A stretch of DNA of 59,298 nt, taken from the NCBI GenBank assembly GCA_017883235.1, contig JADGNY010000023.1, positions 1 to 59,298 on the forward strand. The letters are read 5' to 3'. Origin of the DNA: Thermoanaerobaculia bacterium. GTDB lineage: Bacteria > Acidobacteriota > Thermoanaerobaculia > Gp7-AA8. Both the position numbers and the translations under genes were made by a program. Positions 1 to 7,709 of the stretch are shown here, one piece after another. The notes under the pieces were generated by a model. That model had not been told where the DNA came from. It was given only the letters and a program-made list of their open reading frames with translations, and searched no databases. Position 1 is the stretch's first letter; each line of letters starts with the position of its first letter.

Positions 1-335
1 TCAACGTCGGAGTTGTACACAAAGTCATTGCCCCAGCCATCCTTCGGGGGGAGTGACTTCATGTACGTCGGCGAGAGGATGGTCGTCATCGTATCGTGGT
101 TGAGCGTTATCGTGGGGAGGGTGATGGCGCCGGCCGCGTTGTACTTGTTGACGTCGGTCGCGCGCGCTTCCCACGCCGTGGCGATGGTGCGGAGATCGGC
201 CATCGTCCGTTTCTGCTTGGCGCGCTGCATGGCGGTGAGCAGGTTCGGAATGGCGATTGCCGCGAGGATGCCGATGATCGCCACGACGATCAGCAGCTCG
301 ATGAGTGTGAAGCCCTTCTGGTTCTTTTTGGTCAT
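1..335 (-). CDS. Type IV pilin-like / GspG-type pseudopilin, 3' end cut by window edge
   Basis: Reading leftward, the protein starts with a short basic leader (MTKKNQKG) followed by FTLIELLIVVAIIGIL. This is the classic prepilin signal cleaved and N-methylated by prepilin peptidase at G/F, with Glu at +5. The hydrophobic helix is followed by NLLTAMQRAKQKRTMADLRTI and a globular part with KDGWGNDFVY, close to the GspG/type II pseudopilin pattern (DPWG.. type calcium-site region). Start is the ATG at 333-335, preceded by a strong AGGAGG with 5-nt spacing. The C-terminus lies outside the window, so only about 111 residues are seen. Role: minor or major subunit of a type II secretion or type IV pilus system; which one cannot be decided here. 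Confidence 0.9.
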   Translation of the reverse strand, partial: MTKKNQKGFTLIELLIVVAIIGILAAIAIPNLLTAMQRAKQKRTMADLRTIATAWEARATDVNKYNAAGAITLPTITLNHDTMTTILSPTYMKSLPPKDGWGNDFVYNSDV

Positions 336-484
336 GAAGCCTCCTGGTGACAGGCGCAAGCGCAAATCAGATGCCGATCGGAGACCAATACCCAACGCAT
401 TGAAGCAATGATGGTTAGGTCTCTTAAGCAAATCTTTAGCTACCTGTTATTGACGTTTTCGTGCTGTTCTTTTGACAAATAGTG
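336..484. promoter_or_regulatory. Intergenic leader of the pseudopilin gene with a small inverted repeat
   Basis: AT-richer than its surroundings. It must hold the leftward promoter for the pilin gene. A perfect inverted repeat TTGACA-AATAG-TGTCAA sits at 472-488 and overlaps the stop codon of the peptidase gene. It could be a short terminator stem or an operator. No convincing -10/-35 pair was identified. Confidence 0.35.
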
Positions 485-1885
485 TCAACGGTTTGGCGGT
501 GCATCGGACGCAAAAGCAAACCTCCTGGTGATGCGCTGCATGAGCGCCACGCCGTCGTTGAACCAGTCGACGCGAACCCGTTCATCGATCGAATGGATCC
601 CCTGCGTCTGATACCAGTCGGTGGGGAAGGGCATCAGTCCGTACGCGGAGATTCCGCGGGCGCGGAGGAAGCGCGAGTCGTTGTACGAGGCCGCGAGGAC
701 TTCGCTGCCGGTCCGCGTCCCTGCATACTGCCGTCCGGCCTCGGCGGCGATGATGGCGAACATCGGCGTGTGCCGTGAGCTGATCGGCGCCGGTCCGCTG
801 ATCTCGAGCACGGTCTCGATCGTCACCCCATACCGGCCGGCGAAGCCGCGCAGCCAGGCGATGCGCGTGTCCGGGTTCTCGTCGGGCAGGTTGTAGAGAT
901 TGACGGGCATGGTGACGCCGCGGGCGTCGGACTCGATCTTCCCGGGCCAGACCACGTTCTGCGTCAATTCGCGATAGCCGGTCGCGAGGAGCCAGAACTT
1001 GCCCGCCGCGATCGTGCGCGTGATGTCGTCGAGAAGCTGTCCCTGCACGACGCGCAGCGGCGCGAGATCGTGCAGAAACTCCCGCACTTCCGGCAGGACG
1101 CGTTCGGGATCGAGGGGCGTGATGAACGGCTCGAGCGCGATGCGCAGCGCCTGCATCGGCTCACGGCCGCGCCCGCGCAGCAGCAGCTTGACGGTCATCT
1201 TCGTGCCTGTCTCGATGCCGAAGTAGGCCACGCGCTCCTTCGTGGTCTCGGTGATGCCGCCTTCGTTGAGGGCGTATCGAATGCCTTCGAAAATATCAGG
1301 GCGATGTTCGAGCAGCCAGGCCGCACCCTTCCCTCCGCCTTCTTCCTCATCGGCCGTGGCCAGGAAAACGACGTCGTTCTCCGGCGTGCGGTGTGTCCGC
1401 GCCAGGTCGGTAAAGGCCACCAGCTCGCAGATCCCGATCCCTTTCATGTCGAGCGTGCCCCGCCCATAGACTTGGTTCAGAAAGACCTCGGCCGCGAAGG
1501 GAGGGCGCGTCCAGCCGGCCTTTGTGGCGGGAACGACGTCGATGTGATTGAGGAGCAGAAGGCCGCCGCCGTGCTGTTTACCGGCGATGCGCGCGTAGAC
1601 GCTGGCGCGCCCGGGTGCTGACTCGATGATCTCCGCGCGGATGCCGTCCTTCGCCAGGAGGGCGGCAAGAAACCGCGCGCCGGGAAGCTCGTTGCCGGGT
1701 GGGTTGGAGGTATCGATGCGGACGTACTGCTGCAGGAGCACGGCCGCGGGAGTGATCGCGGCCGGTTTCGGAATCCAGAGCTGCGAGTCGAGCTCCTGCT
1801 TGGTGCGCGCGTTGTACCAGCCCAACCCCGCGATGAGCGCGGCGCCTGCGAAGATCAGAGAGAGCGGCAGAGACCAGCGTCGCAT
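485..1885 (-). CDS. M20 family metallopeptidase, membrane anchored
   Basis: 466 residues. Residues 8-24 form a hydrophobic N-terminal signal anchor, so the enzyme is probably periplasmic and tethered. The catalytic part is a standard M20/ArgE/DapE/carboxypeptidase domain: NHIDVVP (His114, Asp116), GRGTLDMKG (Asp146) and ADEEEGG (Glu180/Glu181) supply the two-zinc site and general base. The C-terminal part contains the SSRHTPMF and SEVLAASYNDSR segments typical of the family. It probably hydrolyses a peptide or N-acyl amino acid; substrate not predictable. Its ATG overlaps the TGA of the upstream YfhO-like gene by one base (TGATG), so the two are translationally coupled. Confidence 0.88.
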   Translation of the reverse strand: MRRWSLPLSLIFAGAALIAGLGWYNARTKQELDSQLWIPKPAAITPAAVLLQQYVRIDTSNPPGNELPGARFLAALLAKDGIRAEIIESAPGRASVYARIAGKQHGGGLLLLNHIDVVPATKAGWTRPPFAAEVFLNQVYGRGTLDMKGIGICELVAFTDLARTHRTPENDVVFLATADEEEGGGKGAAWLLEHRPDIFEGIRYALNEGGITETTKERVAYFGIETGTKMTVKLLLRGRGREPMQALRIALEPFITPLDPERVLPEVREFLHDLAPLRVVQGQLLDDITRTIAAGKFWLLATGYRELTQNVVWPGKIESDARGVTMPVNLYNLPDENPDTRIAWLRGFAGRYGVTIETVLEISGPAPISSRHTPMFAIIAAEAGRQYAGTRTGSEVLAASYNDSRFLRARGISAYGLMPFPTDWYQTQGIHSIDERVRVDWFNDGVALMQRITRRFAFASDAPPNR

Positions 1886-4413
1886 CAGCTCGAAGGGAAG
1901 TCCCCACCCGGTAACTGGTTCTCGCCGGATGTCGCCGGCACCGCGGCCTCGAGGTGCGTTCCGCTTGCATCGGCGACCACATGGACCGGCTCTTCATAGG
2001 CAGGCACCACCGCCGAGGGAAGCTTTGGCCGGTAGACGAGCACGATTCCGAGCAGCACCGCACCGGTGATGAGCGTGATCAGCATCCCGACGCGCACCAT
2101 CTCGTTGCGGTACTCCATCTCGATGTGATGCTTTCCCGGCGTCACGATGATGCCCTGATAGGCGATGTTGGTCACGACGGCCGGCACCTTCATGCCGTCG
2201 ACGACGATGGTCCAGTACTTGTGCGGTGTGACGCTCATGACCAGGAATCCCTGGCCGAAGCTCTCGACGTCGAGCGTGGCGGTGTTCGCCGTCTCGGCAA
2301 GGCGTTTGATCACTCCCTTCGCCGGAACGAACGACGGCTGCTGCACGAATGCCACGCCACTGCTAAAGCTCGAATTGCTCAACTGTTTGACGAAGTCTTC
2401 GCGGCCGCGAATGGTAACGACCTGGTCGGCGAAGTAGTAGCGAGGATAGTGCGGTCCTTCCTCGAAGGTGACCGGGAGCGAGTCCATGAAGTTGCCGTGG
2501 TTGCGCTTCTTCTCGAGATCGAAGTCGCGGTAGACGGCCCGGTACCACGCATTCGACATGGCCATGAACGGCTTCCACCAGTCGGCGCGTCCGGATCGTT
2601 TGACGTCCCACACGGAGTCGGTCAGGTCGACGGTGGGGAGGAGCGCGGTCTTGTCGTAGTCGCGCTCGAGGACCGTGCGCAAGCCGGCGCCGGCCGGCGT
2701 CATCGGAAAGAGGCCGTCACGGACTACCCAGTAGACGGCGGGGCCGGTGGAAAAGTACTGCTGCGCAGGTTTCTCGGTTCCATACCAGTCGGCTTCGTGG
2801 AAGATGCGGAAGTCCTGGTGATTGCCCGGGATGGTCCGCGCCAACGGCGGTGGATCGAAGAACCTTCGCGGCTCCCTCGGGTTGAGCTCCCACGTCACAT
2901 AGACGAGGTCGATGGTCACGAATGCCGCCGCGGCAGCCAGCCAGACGCGCTTGTGGCCCTTGCGCACGGTGAAGAGGAGGGCGATGAGGATCCCGCTTCG
3001 CGCCGCGGCGATGATCCAATCGGTTCGCGACAGGACCACCGCGGCCGTCGCCGCCGAACCGGCGGTCATAATCCATGCCCTGCGGATCGAGGCGACGTCC
3101 GTCGCTTTGCTGAGGAGGTTGAAGAGCCTCGGATAGAGAGGCGTGAAGCCGGCGATGGCCAGGACAGCGGCCACGAGCATCGAGGCCGCGGCAAATCCGA
3201 GAGCGCCGCTGCGCACGTCTTCGTCGCCCGCCAGCATCCGGTCGAGCATCTGCGAGGCGAAGAGGATCATGGCGAAGACGCCCATCAGGATGAACTTCTC
3301 CGGATAGCGGATCGATGTGGCGATGCCGGCGTCGTAGAGCCAGCGGAGCAGGGGCGTGTGCCCGCCGAGGGCCATGATCGATGAGAAGACGAAGACGATG
3401 AGAACGAAGCGCCCGCCGCGCGGCCGGGCGAAGGCGCCCCCGATCGCCAGCGCGGTGACGGCGATGCCGGCGTAGATGCTGAAGAGAAACGGCGATCCCA
3501 TCCCCGGATACAGACCGCCGCCCCAGTAGTGCATGACGTTGCCGATGGAGATGTGCCCTAGGACGTTGGGGTAGATCAACTCCGCAAACTTCGGCCACGG
3601 CATGCTCCAGGCGCTGACGAGGTCGAAATCGAAGGGCCGCGAACGGGCCGAATCGCGGACGTGATCGATTGCCGGCAGGATCTGCGCCGCACCAATCAGG
3701 AAACCGATCGCCGAAATCACGGCGATCCAGAGGACGCGGGTGATCATTTTCGACATGCGCGGCCGGCTGTACCACCCGCGGTACAGCGCATACATACCGA
3801 TCAACACCCCGGTCTGCGCCACGGTGGTCGGTTCGGCGACCAGAAACTGCAGGCCGAGAAACAATCCGGCGGCGGCGAAGTCGCGGAGGGTGTGCCGCAA
3901 GAGAAACCGCCGGACGAAGAGACACGTCAGCGGCAGCCAGGCCGCGCAGAAAAGAATCGGCAGAAGGTTGACGTACGAGAGATAGAGCCCGCCCAGTCCG
4001 AATGACAGTGCACCGAACCATGCCGCAGGCGGACGCAGCTCCATCGAACGCAACAGTGCATACATCCCCAGAAGACCGATGTAGATGTGGATGAGGATGT
4101 GAAGGCGATAGCCGAGGTCGTAGCTCGGCAGGAGGATCAGCCACGTAAGAGGATAGAAGACCTCGTGCTCGGGATTGGCGGCGATGGGCTGGCCGGCGGA
4201 GAAGTAACGGTTCCAATAGGGGAACTCGCCGTGCTGCACGATCTCGCGGAGAACCTGCTTGGTCGGGTAGTAGTAGCGCGTCAGATCGCGCATGTAGAGC
4301 TGATTGACGCCGAAGAGGATGTCGGCGAACGAGATCGTGGCGATGAGAAAGAGCAGACCGAGCGCGAGCAGATCGGTGCGCCGGCTGACCGGCGGAAGTG
4401 TGACGTCATTCAC
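1885..4413 (-). CDS. YfhO-like polytopic membrane protein (long form)
   Basis: About 842 residues with many predicted membrane helices. The N-terminal pattern is typical of the YfhO family: FGVNQLYMRDLTRYYYP, then NRYFSAGQPIAANPEHEVFYPLTW. A C-terminal extracytoplasmic beta-rich domain follows, then a last TM helix (MLITLITGAVLLGIVLV) and a cytoplasmic tail. YfhO proteins are GT-C-like and linked in Firmicutes to glycosylation of teichoic acids; the substrate here is unknown. I prefer GTG 4413 because TACAAT lies 8 nt upstream and the extra residues from ATG 4449 (MALLPSRLQSPA) look non-conserved. ATG 4449 would give 854 residues. It is the first gene of a two-gene operon with the M20 peptidase. 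Confidence 0.82.
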   Translation of the reverse strand: MNDVTLPPVSRRTDLLALGLLFLIATISFADILFGVNQLYMRDLTRYYYPTKQVLREIVQHGEFPYWNRYFSAGQPIAANPEHEVFYPLTWLILLPSYDLGYRLHILIHIYIGLLGMYALLRSMELRPPAAWFGALSFGLGGLYLSYVNLLPILFCAAWLPLTCLFVRRFLLRHTLRDFAAAGLFLGLQFLVAEPTTVAQTGVLIGMYALYRGWYSRPRMSKMITRVLWIAVISAIGFLIGAAQILPAIDHVRDSARSRPFDFDLVSAWSMPWPKFAELIYPNVLGHISIGNVMHYWGGGLYPGMGSPFLFSIYAGIAVTALAIGGAFARPRGGRFVLIVFVFSSIMALGGHTPLLRWLYDAGIATSIRYPEKFILMGVFAMILFASQMLDRMLAGDEDVRSGALGFAAASMLVAAVLAIAGFTPLYPRLFNLLSKATDVASIRRAWIMTAGSAATAAVVLSRTDWIIAAARSGILIALLFTVRKGHKRVWLAAAAAFVTIDLVYVTWELNPREPRRFFDPPPLARTIPGNHQDFRIFHEADWYGTEKPAQQYFSTGPAVYWVVRDGLFPMTPAGAGLRTVLERDYDKTALLPTVDLTDSVWDVKRSGRADWWKPFMAMSNAWYRAVYRDFDLEKKRNHGNFMDSLPVTFEEGPHYPRYYFADQVVTIRGREDFVKQLSNSSFSSGVAFVQQPSFVPAKGVIKRLAETANTATLDVESFGQGFLVMSVTPHKYWTIVVDGMKVPAVVTNIAYQGIIVTPGKHHIEMEYRNEMVRVGMLITLITGAVLLGIVLVYRPKLPSAVVPAYEEPVHVVADASGTHLEAAVPATSGENQLPGGDFPSS

Positions 4414-4475
4414 GGCGGGCGATTGTAGTCGACTCGGCAGGAGGGCCATTTGCGCTGTGTTATTCTCGCCCGCCG
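4414..4475. promoter_or_regulatory. Divergent promoter region with two start-proximal -10 elements
   Basis: Leftward: TACAAT (complement of 4422-4427) is 8 nt from GTG 4413. Rightward: TATTCT at 4461-4466 is 9 nt from ATG 4476. Neither gene has a Shine-Dalgarno. Both layouts fit leaderless transcripts, a pattern seen repeatedly in this window. No good -35 boxes are visible, so this is a hypothesis. Confidence 0.4.
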
Positions 4476-5258
4476 ATGCCGCACCACGAGAAGAAAGTCG
4501 TCGCCGTACTGCCTGCCTACAACGCCGAAAAGACGTTGCGCGCGACGTTTGACGACATCCCGCAGGAGTGGGTCGACGAGATCCTGCTCGTCGATGACCG
4601 CTCGCGTGACAGGACCGTCGAGCTGGCCCGCCAGCTTCCGATGCGCGTCGTCGTCCATGCGCAGAACCGCGGCTACGGCGGCAACCAGAAGACCTGCTAC
4701 CGGACGGCCATGGACGAAATGGGCGGCGAGATCATGGTCATGGTCCATCCTGACCATCAATATGACCCGAAGATCATCCCGCAGCTCGTGCAGCCGCTGC
4801 TGCGCGGCGAGTGCGAGGCGGTGTTCGGATCGCGCATGCTCGGCGGACGCCCCATGGAAGGGGGCATGCCGAAGTGGAAGTACCTGGCCAACCTCTTCCT
4901 GACGATGGTGGAGAACGCCACGTTCTACATCTTCCTCTCCGAGTATCACTCCGGCTTCCGGGCGTATTCGAAGCGCTATCTCGATGCCATCAACTTCGAG
5001 GCGAATTCAGACGACTTCGTCTTCGACACGGAGATCATCGCCCAGGGCGTGGCCAGGGGGATGCGCATCCGCGAGGTGCCGATCTCGACGCGGTACTTCG
5101 ACGAGGCTTCGCAGATCGGTTTCTGGCGCTCGGTGCGGTACGGCCTGGAGATCCTGAAGACGATGGTGCTCTACAAGCTGCACAAGAAGAAGATCTGGTC
5201 GCACCGTATCTTCCGCGATCCGGTGCCGCGCGCCGCCATCAGAACGGCCACGACGTAG
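4476..5258 (+). CDS. Family 2 glycosyltransferase (polyisoprenyl-phosphate sugar transferase type)
   Basis: 260 residues with a complete GT-A fold: VVAVLPAYNAEKTL at the N-terminus, ILLVDDRSRDRT (nucleotide-binding Asp pair), NRGYGGNQKTCY, and the DxD-like HPDHQYDP metal site, then GSRMLGGRP and the C-terminal YHSGFRAYSK segment with an acceptor-side EANSDDFVFDTE motif. This matches the DPM1-like GT2 subfamily that moves sugars to lipid carriers or initiates repeat units. No C-terminal TM pair is present. Cytoplasmic or peripheral. Its last nine codons lie inside a 43-bp sequence that recurs at 5730-5772, so the extreme C-terminus (AAIRTATT) may be a recent addition. Confidence 0.88.
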   Translation: MPHHEKKVVAVLPAYNAEKTLRATFDDIPQEWVDEILLVDDRSRDRTVELARQLPMRVVVHAQNRGYGGNQKTCYRTAMDEMGGEIMVMVHPDHQYDPKIIPQLVQPLLRGECEAVFGSRMLGGRPMEGGMPKWKYLANLFLTMVENATFYIFLSEYHSGFRAYSKRYLDAINFEANSDDFVFDTEIIAQGVARGMRIREVPISTRYFDEASQIGFWRSVRYGLEILKTMVLYKLHKKKIWSHRIFRDPVPRAAIRTATT

Positions 5259-5269
5259 GCGGCAGCGCC
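5227..5269. repeat. 43-bp direct repeat, copy 1
   Basis: Identical to 5730-5772 in the same orientation. Contains the last codons and stop of the GT2 gene. Together the two copies bracket a 460-bp segment that holds the 21-bp repeat array. Confidence 0.9.
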
Positions 5270-5294
5270 ACTGTTCTTGAAGAGGCCCACGCCG

Positions 5295-5588
5295 GCTCCG
5301 CGGAGCAGAAGAGTCGCTCCGCGGAGCAGAAAGTCAGCTCCCCAGAGCAGAAGAGTTGCTCCCCAGAGCAGAAAGTTAGCTCCCCAGAGCAGAAAGTTAG
5401 CTCCCCAGAGCAGAAAGTTAGCTCCCCAGAGCAGAAAGTCAGCTCCCCAGAGCAGAAAGTCAGCTCCCCAGAGCAGAAAGTCAGCTCCCCAGAGCAGAAA
5501 GTCAGCTCCCCAGAGCAGAAAGTTAGCTCCGCAGAGCAGAAAGTTAGCTCCCCAGAGCAGAAAGTTTGATCCGCAGAACAAACGTTTT
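5295..5588. repeat. Tandem array, 13 units of 21 bp plus one degenerate unit
   Basis: Thirteen units with perfect 21-bp spacing run from 5295 to 5567, and a decayed fourteenth ends at 5588. Each unit begins GCTCCCCAGAGCAG (first two: GCTCCGCGGAGCAG) and ends AAAGTTA, AAAGTCA or close. The GCTC-NNNN-GAGC core can fold into a tiny hairpin and is a perfect palindrome in the first two units. All reading frames are open simply because the period is a multiple of three. It lies between two convergent genes. No coding role is supported. Confidence 0.95.
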
Positions 5589-5729
5589 GGTCTGTAGAAT
5601 CAGGAAGTTAGCTCGGGAGAGTAGAGAAACTAATATCGAAAACGGGCAGTTGGTTCTCCGCTGAGCTCGAAGGACTGATCTCGCGGGAATAAATGGCTCG
5701 TCGCTCGGGAGGCAGCCGCACCTTCTGCG

Positions 5730-5772
5730 CGCGCGCCGCCATCAGAACGGCCACGACGTAGGCGGCAGCGCC
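5730..5772. repeat. 43-bp direct repeat, copy 2
   Basis: Identical to 5227-5269. This copy contains the last codons and stop (5742-5744) of the leftward membrane-protein gene. Because those codons continue smoothly into that protein, this copy may be the original. Confidence 0.9.
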
Positions 5773-7250
5773 GCTTCGTTGCGCGAACGCGCGATCGCAC
5801 GCGGCGGGAGGGGCAGGCCACCGACAGCGCGCGACATCGCGCCGGGCTGCTCGAAATAGACCTCTTCGATATAGCCGATGCGCAGGCGCGTTGTGAGCGT
5901 CGGTGCCGGCGCCAGCGCGCCGAGGGCGAACATGAGGATCACGCCGAGCGCGACGTACGTCGTGTTGCGTTTCGCCGCCAGCACGATCGCGGCGAGGACG
6001 ATCGCGAACGGCACTGCAACCGCCAGCGGCCTGGCCAGCAGATGGAGAAGGTTCGGGGCGACGAGGCCATCGCGCAGAAGAGGCAGCGCCAGCGTCGACC
6101 ATGGCGCGGCGAAACCGCGGTCGGGAAAGGGGAACGTCAGCGCCAGCGGTACGACGGCGGCGATGGAGGCGCCAAGGGCGATCCACTCGATGACGGAGGA
6201 GACGGCGAAGGCGAGCGGAAAGAGGAGGAAGGGGATGGCAGGAACGAGATAGCGAGGCCCCACGCTCCAGCCGCCGTGCCAGTTCGGGTATCCCGAATAG
6301 AAGATGATCAGCGCAATCGGGACGAAGACGAGCGCCAGAAATGCCTCGGATGAAAGCACGCGGCGCGCTCGCGGCATTGCCACGATCGCGACCAGAAGAA
6401 TCGGCGCGAAGAGGAACAGTCCCCGCGACGGATCGAACAGAAGGTGCAGCAGCGTCACTGGATCCGGCAGTCCGATGCCGAAGAGCCCCTCCCGCGCCAT
6501 CGATCGGAACTGCACGTTGCGCTCGTTGCCCGATGAGAGCGCGAAGACGCTGCCGAAGAGAAGCTTGTTGTAAACAGCCAGCCCGATTGCGAACGGGAGA
6601 CCCCCGGCGATGATGCGCGGCGCGCGCCGCCAGGCGCATGCCACCAGCACCACCCCGGCGATCGCACACGGATACTCGGAGATCGTCGCCAGCCCGATCA
6701 GCGCGCCGGCGGCGTAGTCATTCCGGTGGACGAACAGCAGCGTCCACGCTCCGAAGAGCGCCGCCGCCGTCAGTACGTGCGAGAAGTTGAGGAGGCCGTA
6801 GGCGAAGAGCGGCGTGGCGAAGAGGAGCGCCAGCACCATCACGCCGATTCGTTCCGGAGTCGCGCCGAGCCGTGCCGCGGTGTTTCTCATCGCCCACGCC
6901 AGGAACAGTAGCGGGACGGTCGCGGCGAGGAGACGCATCACGTTCGCCGTCATCCGCATCGTCGCCGCCGAGGGCGGGCCGGCGATCACGCGCGCCACCG
7001 CGTACGCCGGCAGTCCGAGGAGCGCCGCTCCCGGCGCTTTGTTCGAGTAGACGCGGCCATCGACCTCCGACGCATCCTCGAATGCGTCTCCGCCGAGGAG
7101 CGGCAGGAGGGGAGTGATCTCGAACGTATGGTGCTCCACGAGCGAGGCCGCCGTCGCCCACCGCGTCATCTCATTCGGAGAGACGAAGTGGGGAAAGATG
7201 GGAATGACGAGGATGGCCAGGAGGGCGTAGAGGTAAAGCGTCGACCGCAC
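5742..7250 (-). CDS. Polytopic membrane protein, GT-C (GT39/ArnT-like) glycosyltransferase-like
   Basis: About 502 residues with roughly 11-13 hydrophobic helices. The first extracytoplasmic loop has FVSPNEMTRWATAASLVEHHTFEITPL and DGRVYSNKAPGAALLGLPAY. A Glu/Asp-containing loop after TM1 followed by an NKAPG segment is characteristic of GT-C mannosyl/arabinosyl transferases that use polyprenyl-phosphate sugars. Later: YNKLLFGS, FDPSRGLFLFAPILL and NWHGGWSVGPRYLVPAIPF, common in this class. Start is uncertain. I chose GTG 7250 just before the first helix (STLYLYALLAIL); GTG 7265 and a start at 7388 are also in frame, but 7388 would overlap the divergent XRE gene. It is near GT2 and YfhO genes, so a shared envelope glycan task is likely. 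Confidence 0.72.
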   Translation of the reverse strand: MRSTLYLYALLAILVIPIFPHFVSPNEMTRWATAASLVEHHTFEITPLLPLLGGDAFEDASEVDGRVYSNKAPGAALLGLPAYAVARVIAGPPSAATMRMTANVMRLLAATVPLLFLAWAMRNTAARLGATPERIGVMVLALLFATPLFAYGLLNFSHVLTAAALFGAWTLLFVHRNDYAAGALIGLATISEYPCAIAGVVLVACAWRRAPRIIAGGLPFAIGLAVYNKLLFGSVFALSSGNERNVQFRSMAREGLFGIGLPDPVTLLHLLFDPSRGLFLFAPILLVAIVAMPRARRVLSSEAFLALVFVPIALIIFYSGYPNWHGGWSVGPRYLVPAIPFLLFPLAFAVSSVIEWIALGASIAAVVPLALTFPFPDRGFAAPWSTLALPLLRDGLVAPNLLHLLARPLAVAVPFAIVLAAIVLAAKRNTTYVALGVILMFALGALAPAPTLTTRLRIGYIEEVYFEQPGAMSRAVGGLPLPPRAIARSRNEAALPPTSWPF

Positions 7251-7381
7251 GGAGGCATTGTGCACCGGTAGTGCCGTACGAACGTACCGCACCTGTTCGG
7301 CGGCGGAGTGAGCCGGACTTCGGATATGAGTGAGGTCTCTGCACGAAGGAGGTAGGGATTTCTTCCCCGCTGACCCTCCCG

Positions 7382-7687
7382 ATGGCAATGGAATTCGATA
7401 CGCCGTTCGACCGATGGTTGCGCGCCCAAGGCATCCGACCGGCCCGACTGGCCCGGAAGGCGAAACTCAGCAGGCCGACGATCCTCCGCATGCGAAAGGG
7501 CAGTCTCGGCAGAGCAGGGACGAGGACCAAGCTCGTCGCAGCGTGTTCGGCGTTGGTTGGGCGGCGGGTTACGGAAGCAGAACTCCTCGGGCTCGAAAGC
7601 GATATCGGCAGAGTAGATAGAGTAATCGTTGTGCTGGTTTCCGCATATTCCCGGAAGATTGATATAACTTTCATAGACGAAAATTGA
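7382..7687 (+). CDS. Small XRE/lambda-repressor-like HTH protein
   Basis: 101 residues. Residues 5-65 fit an XRE helix-turn-helix: FDRWLRAQGIRPARLARKAKLSRPTILRMRKG, then a variable loop and LVAACSALVGRRVTEAELLGL. Likely a DNA-binding regulator. It sits 22 bp upstream of a large secreted-protein gene and diverges from the leftward membrane gene, so it may regulate either. ATG 7382 and ATG 7388 are both possible. The only good Shine-Dalgarno-like sequence (GAAGGAGGTAG, about 7344-7354) is too far upstream, so the start is uncertain. Confidence 0.62.
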   Translation: MAMEFDTPFDRWLRAQGIRPARLARKAKLSRPTILRMRKGSLGRAGTRTKLVAACSALVGRRVTEAELLGLESDIGRVDRVIVVLVSAYSRKIDITFIDEN

Positions 7688-7709
7688 AGAAAGGTCGTAT
7701 GGTGCGCGA

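Noticed and set aside
472-488. TTGACA-AATAG-TGTCAA as a full intrinsic terminator
   Set aside because: Stem is only 6 bp and AT-rich with no following T-run on either strand; kept only as a possible operator.
5171-5597. Long open frames through the 21-bp array encoding seven-residue peptide repeats on both strands
   Set aside because: A 21-bp period keeps every frame open once one unit lacks stops. No start signal, signal peptide or codon bias supports any of them, and several frames on both strands are equally open.
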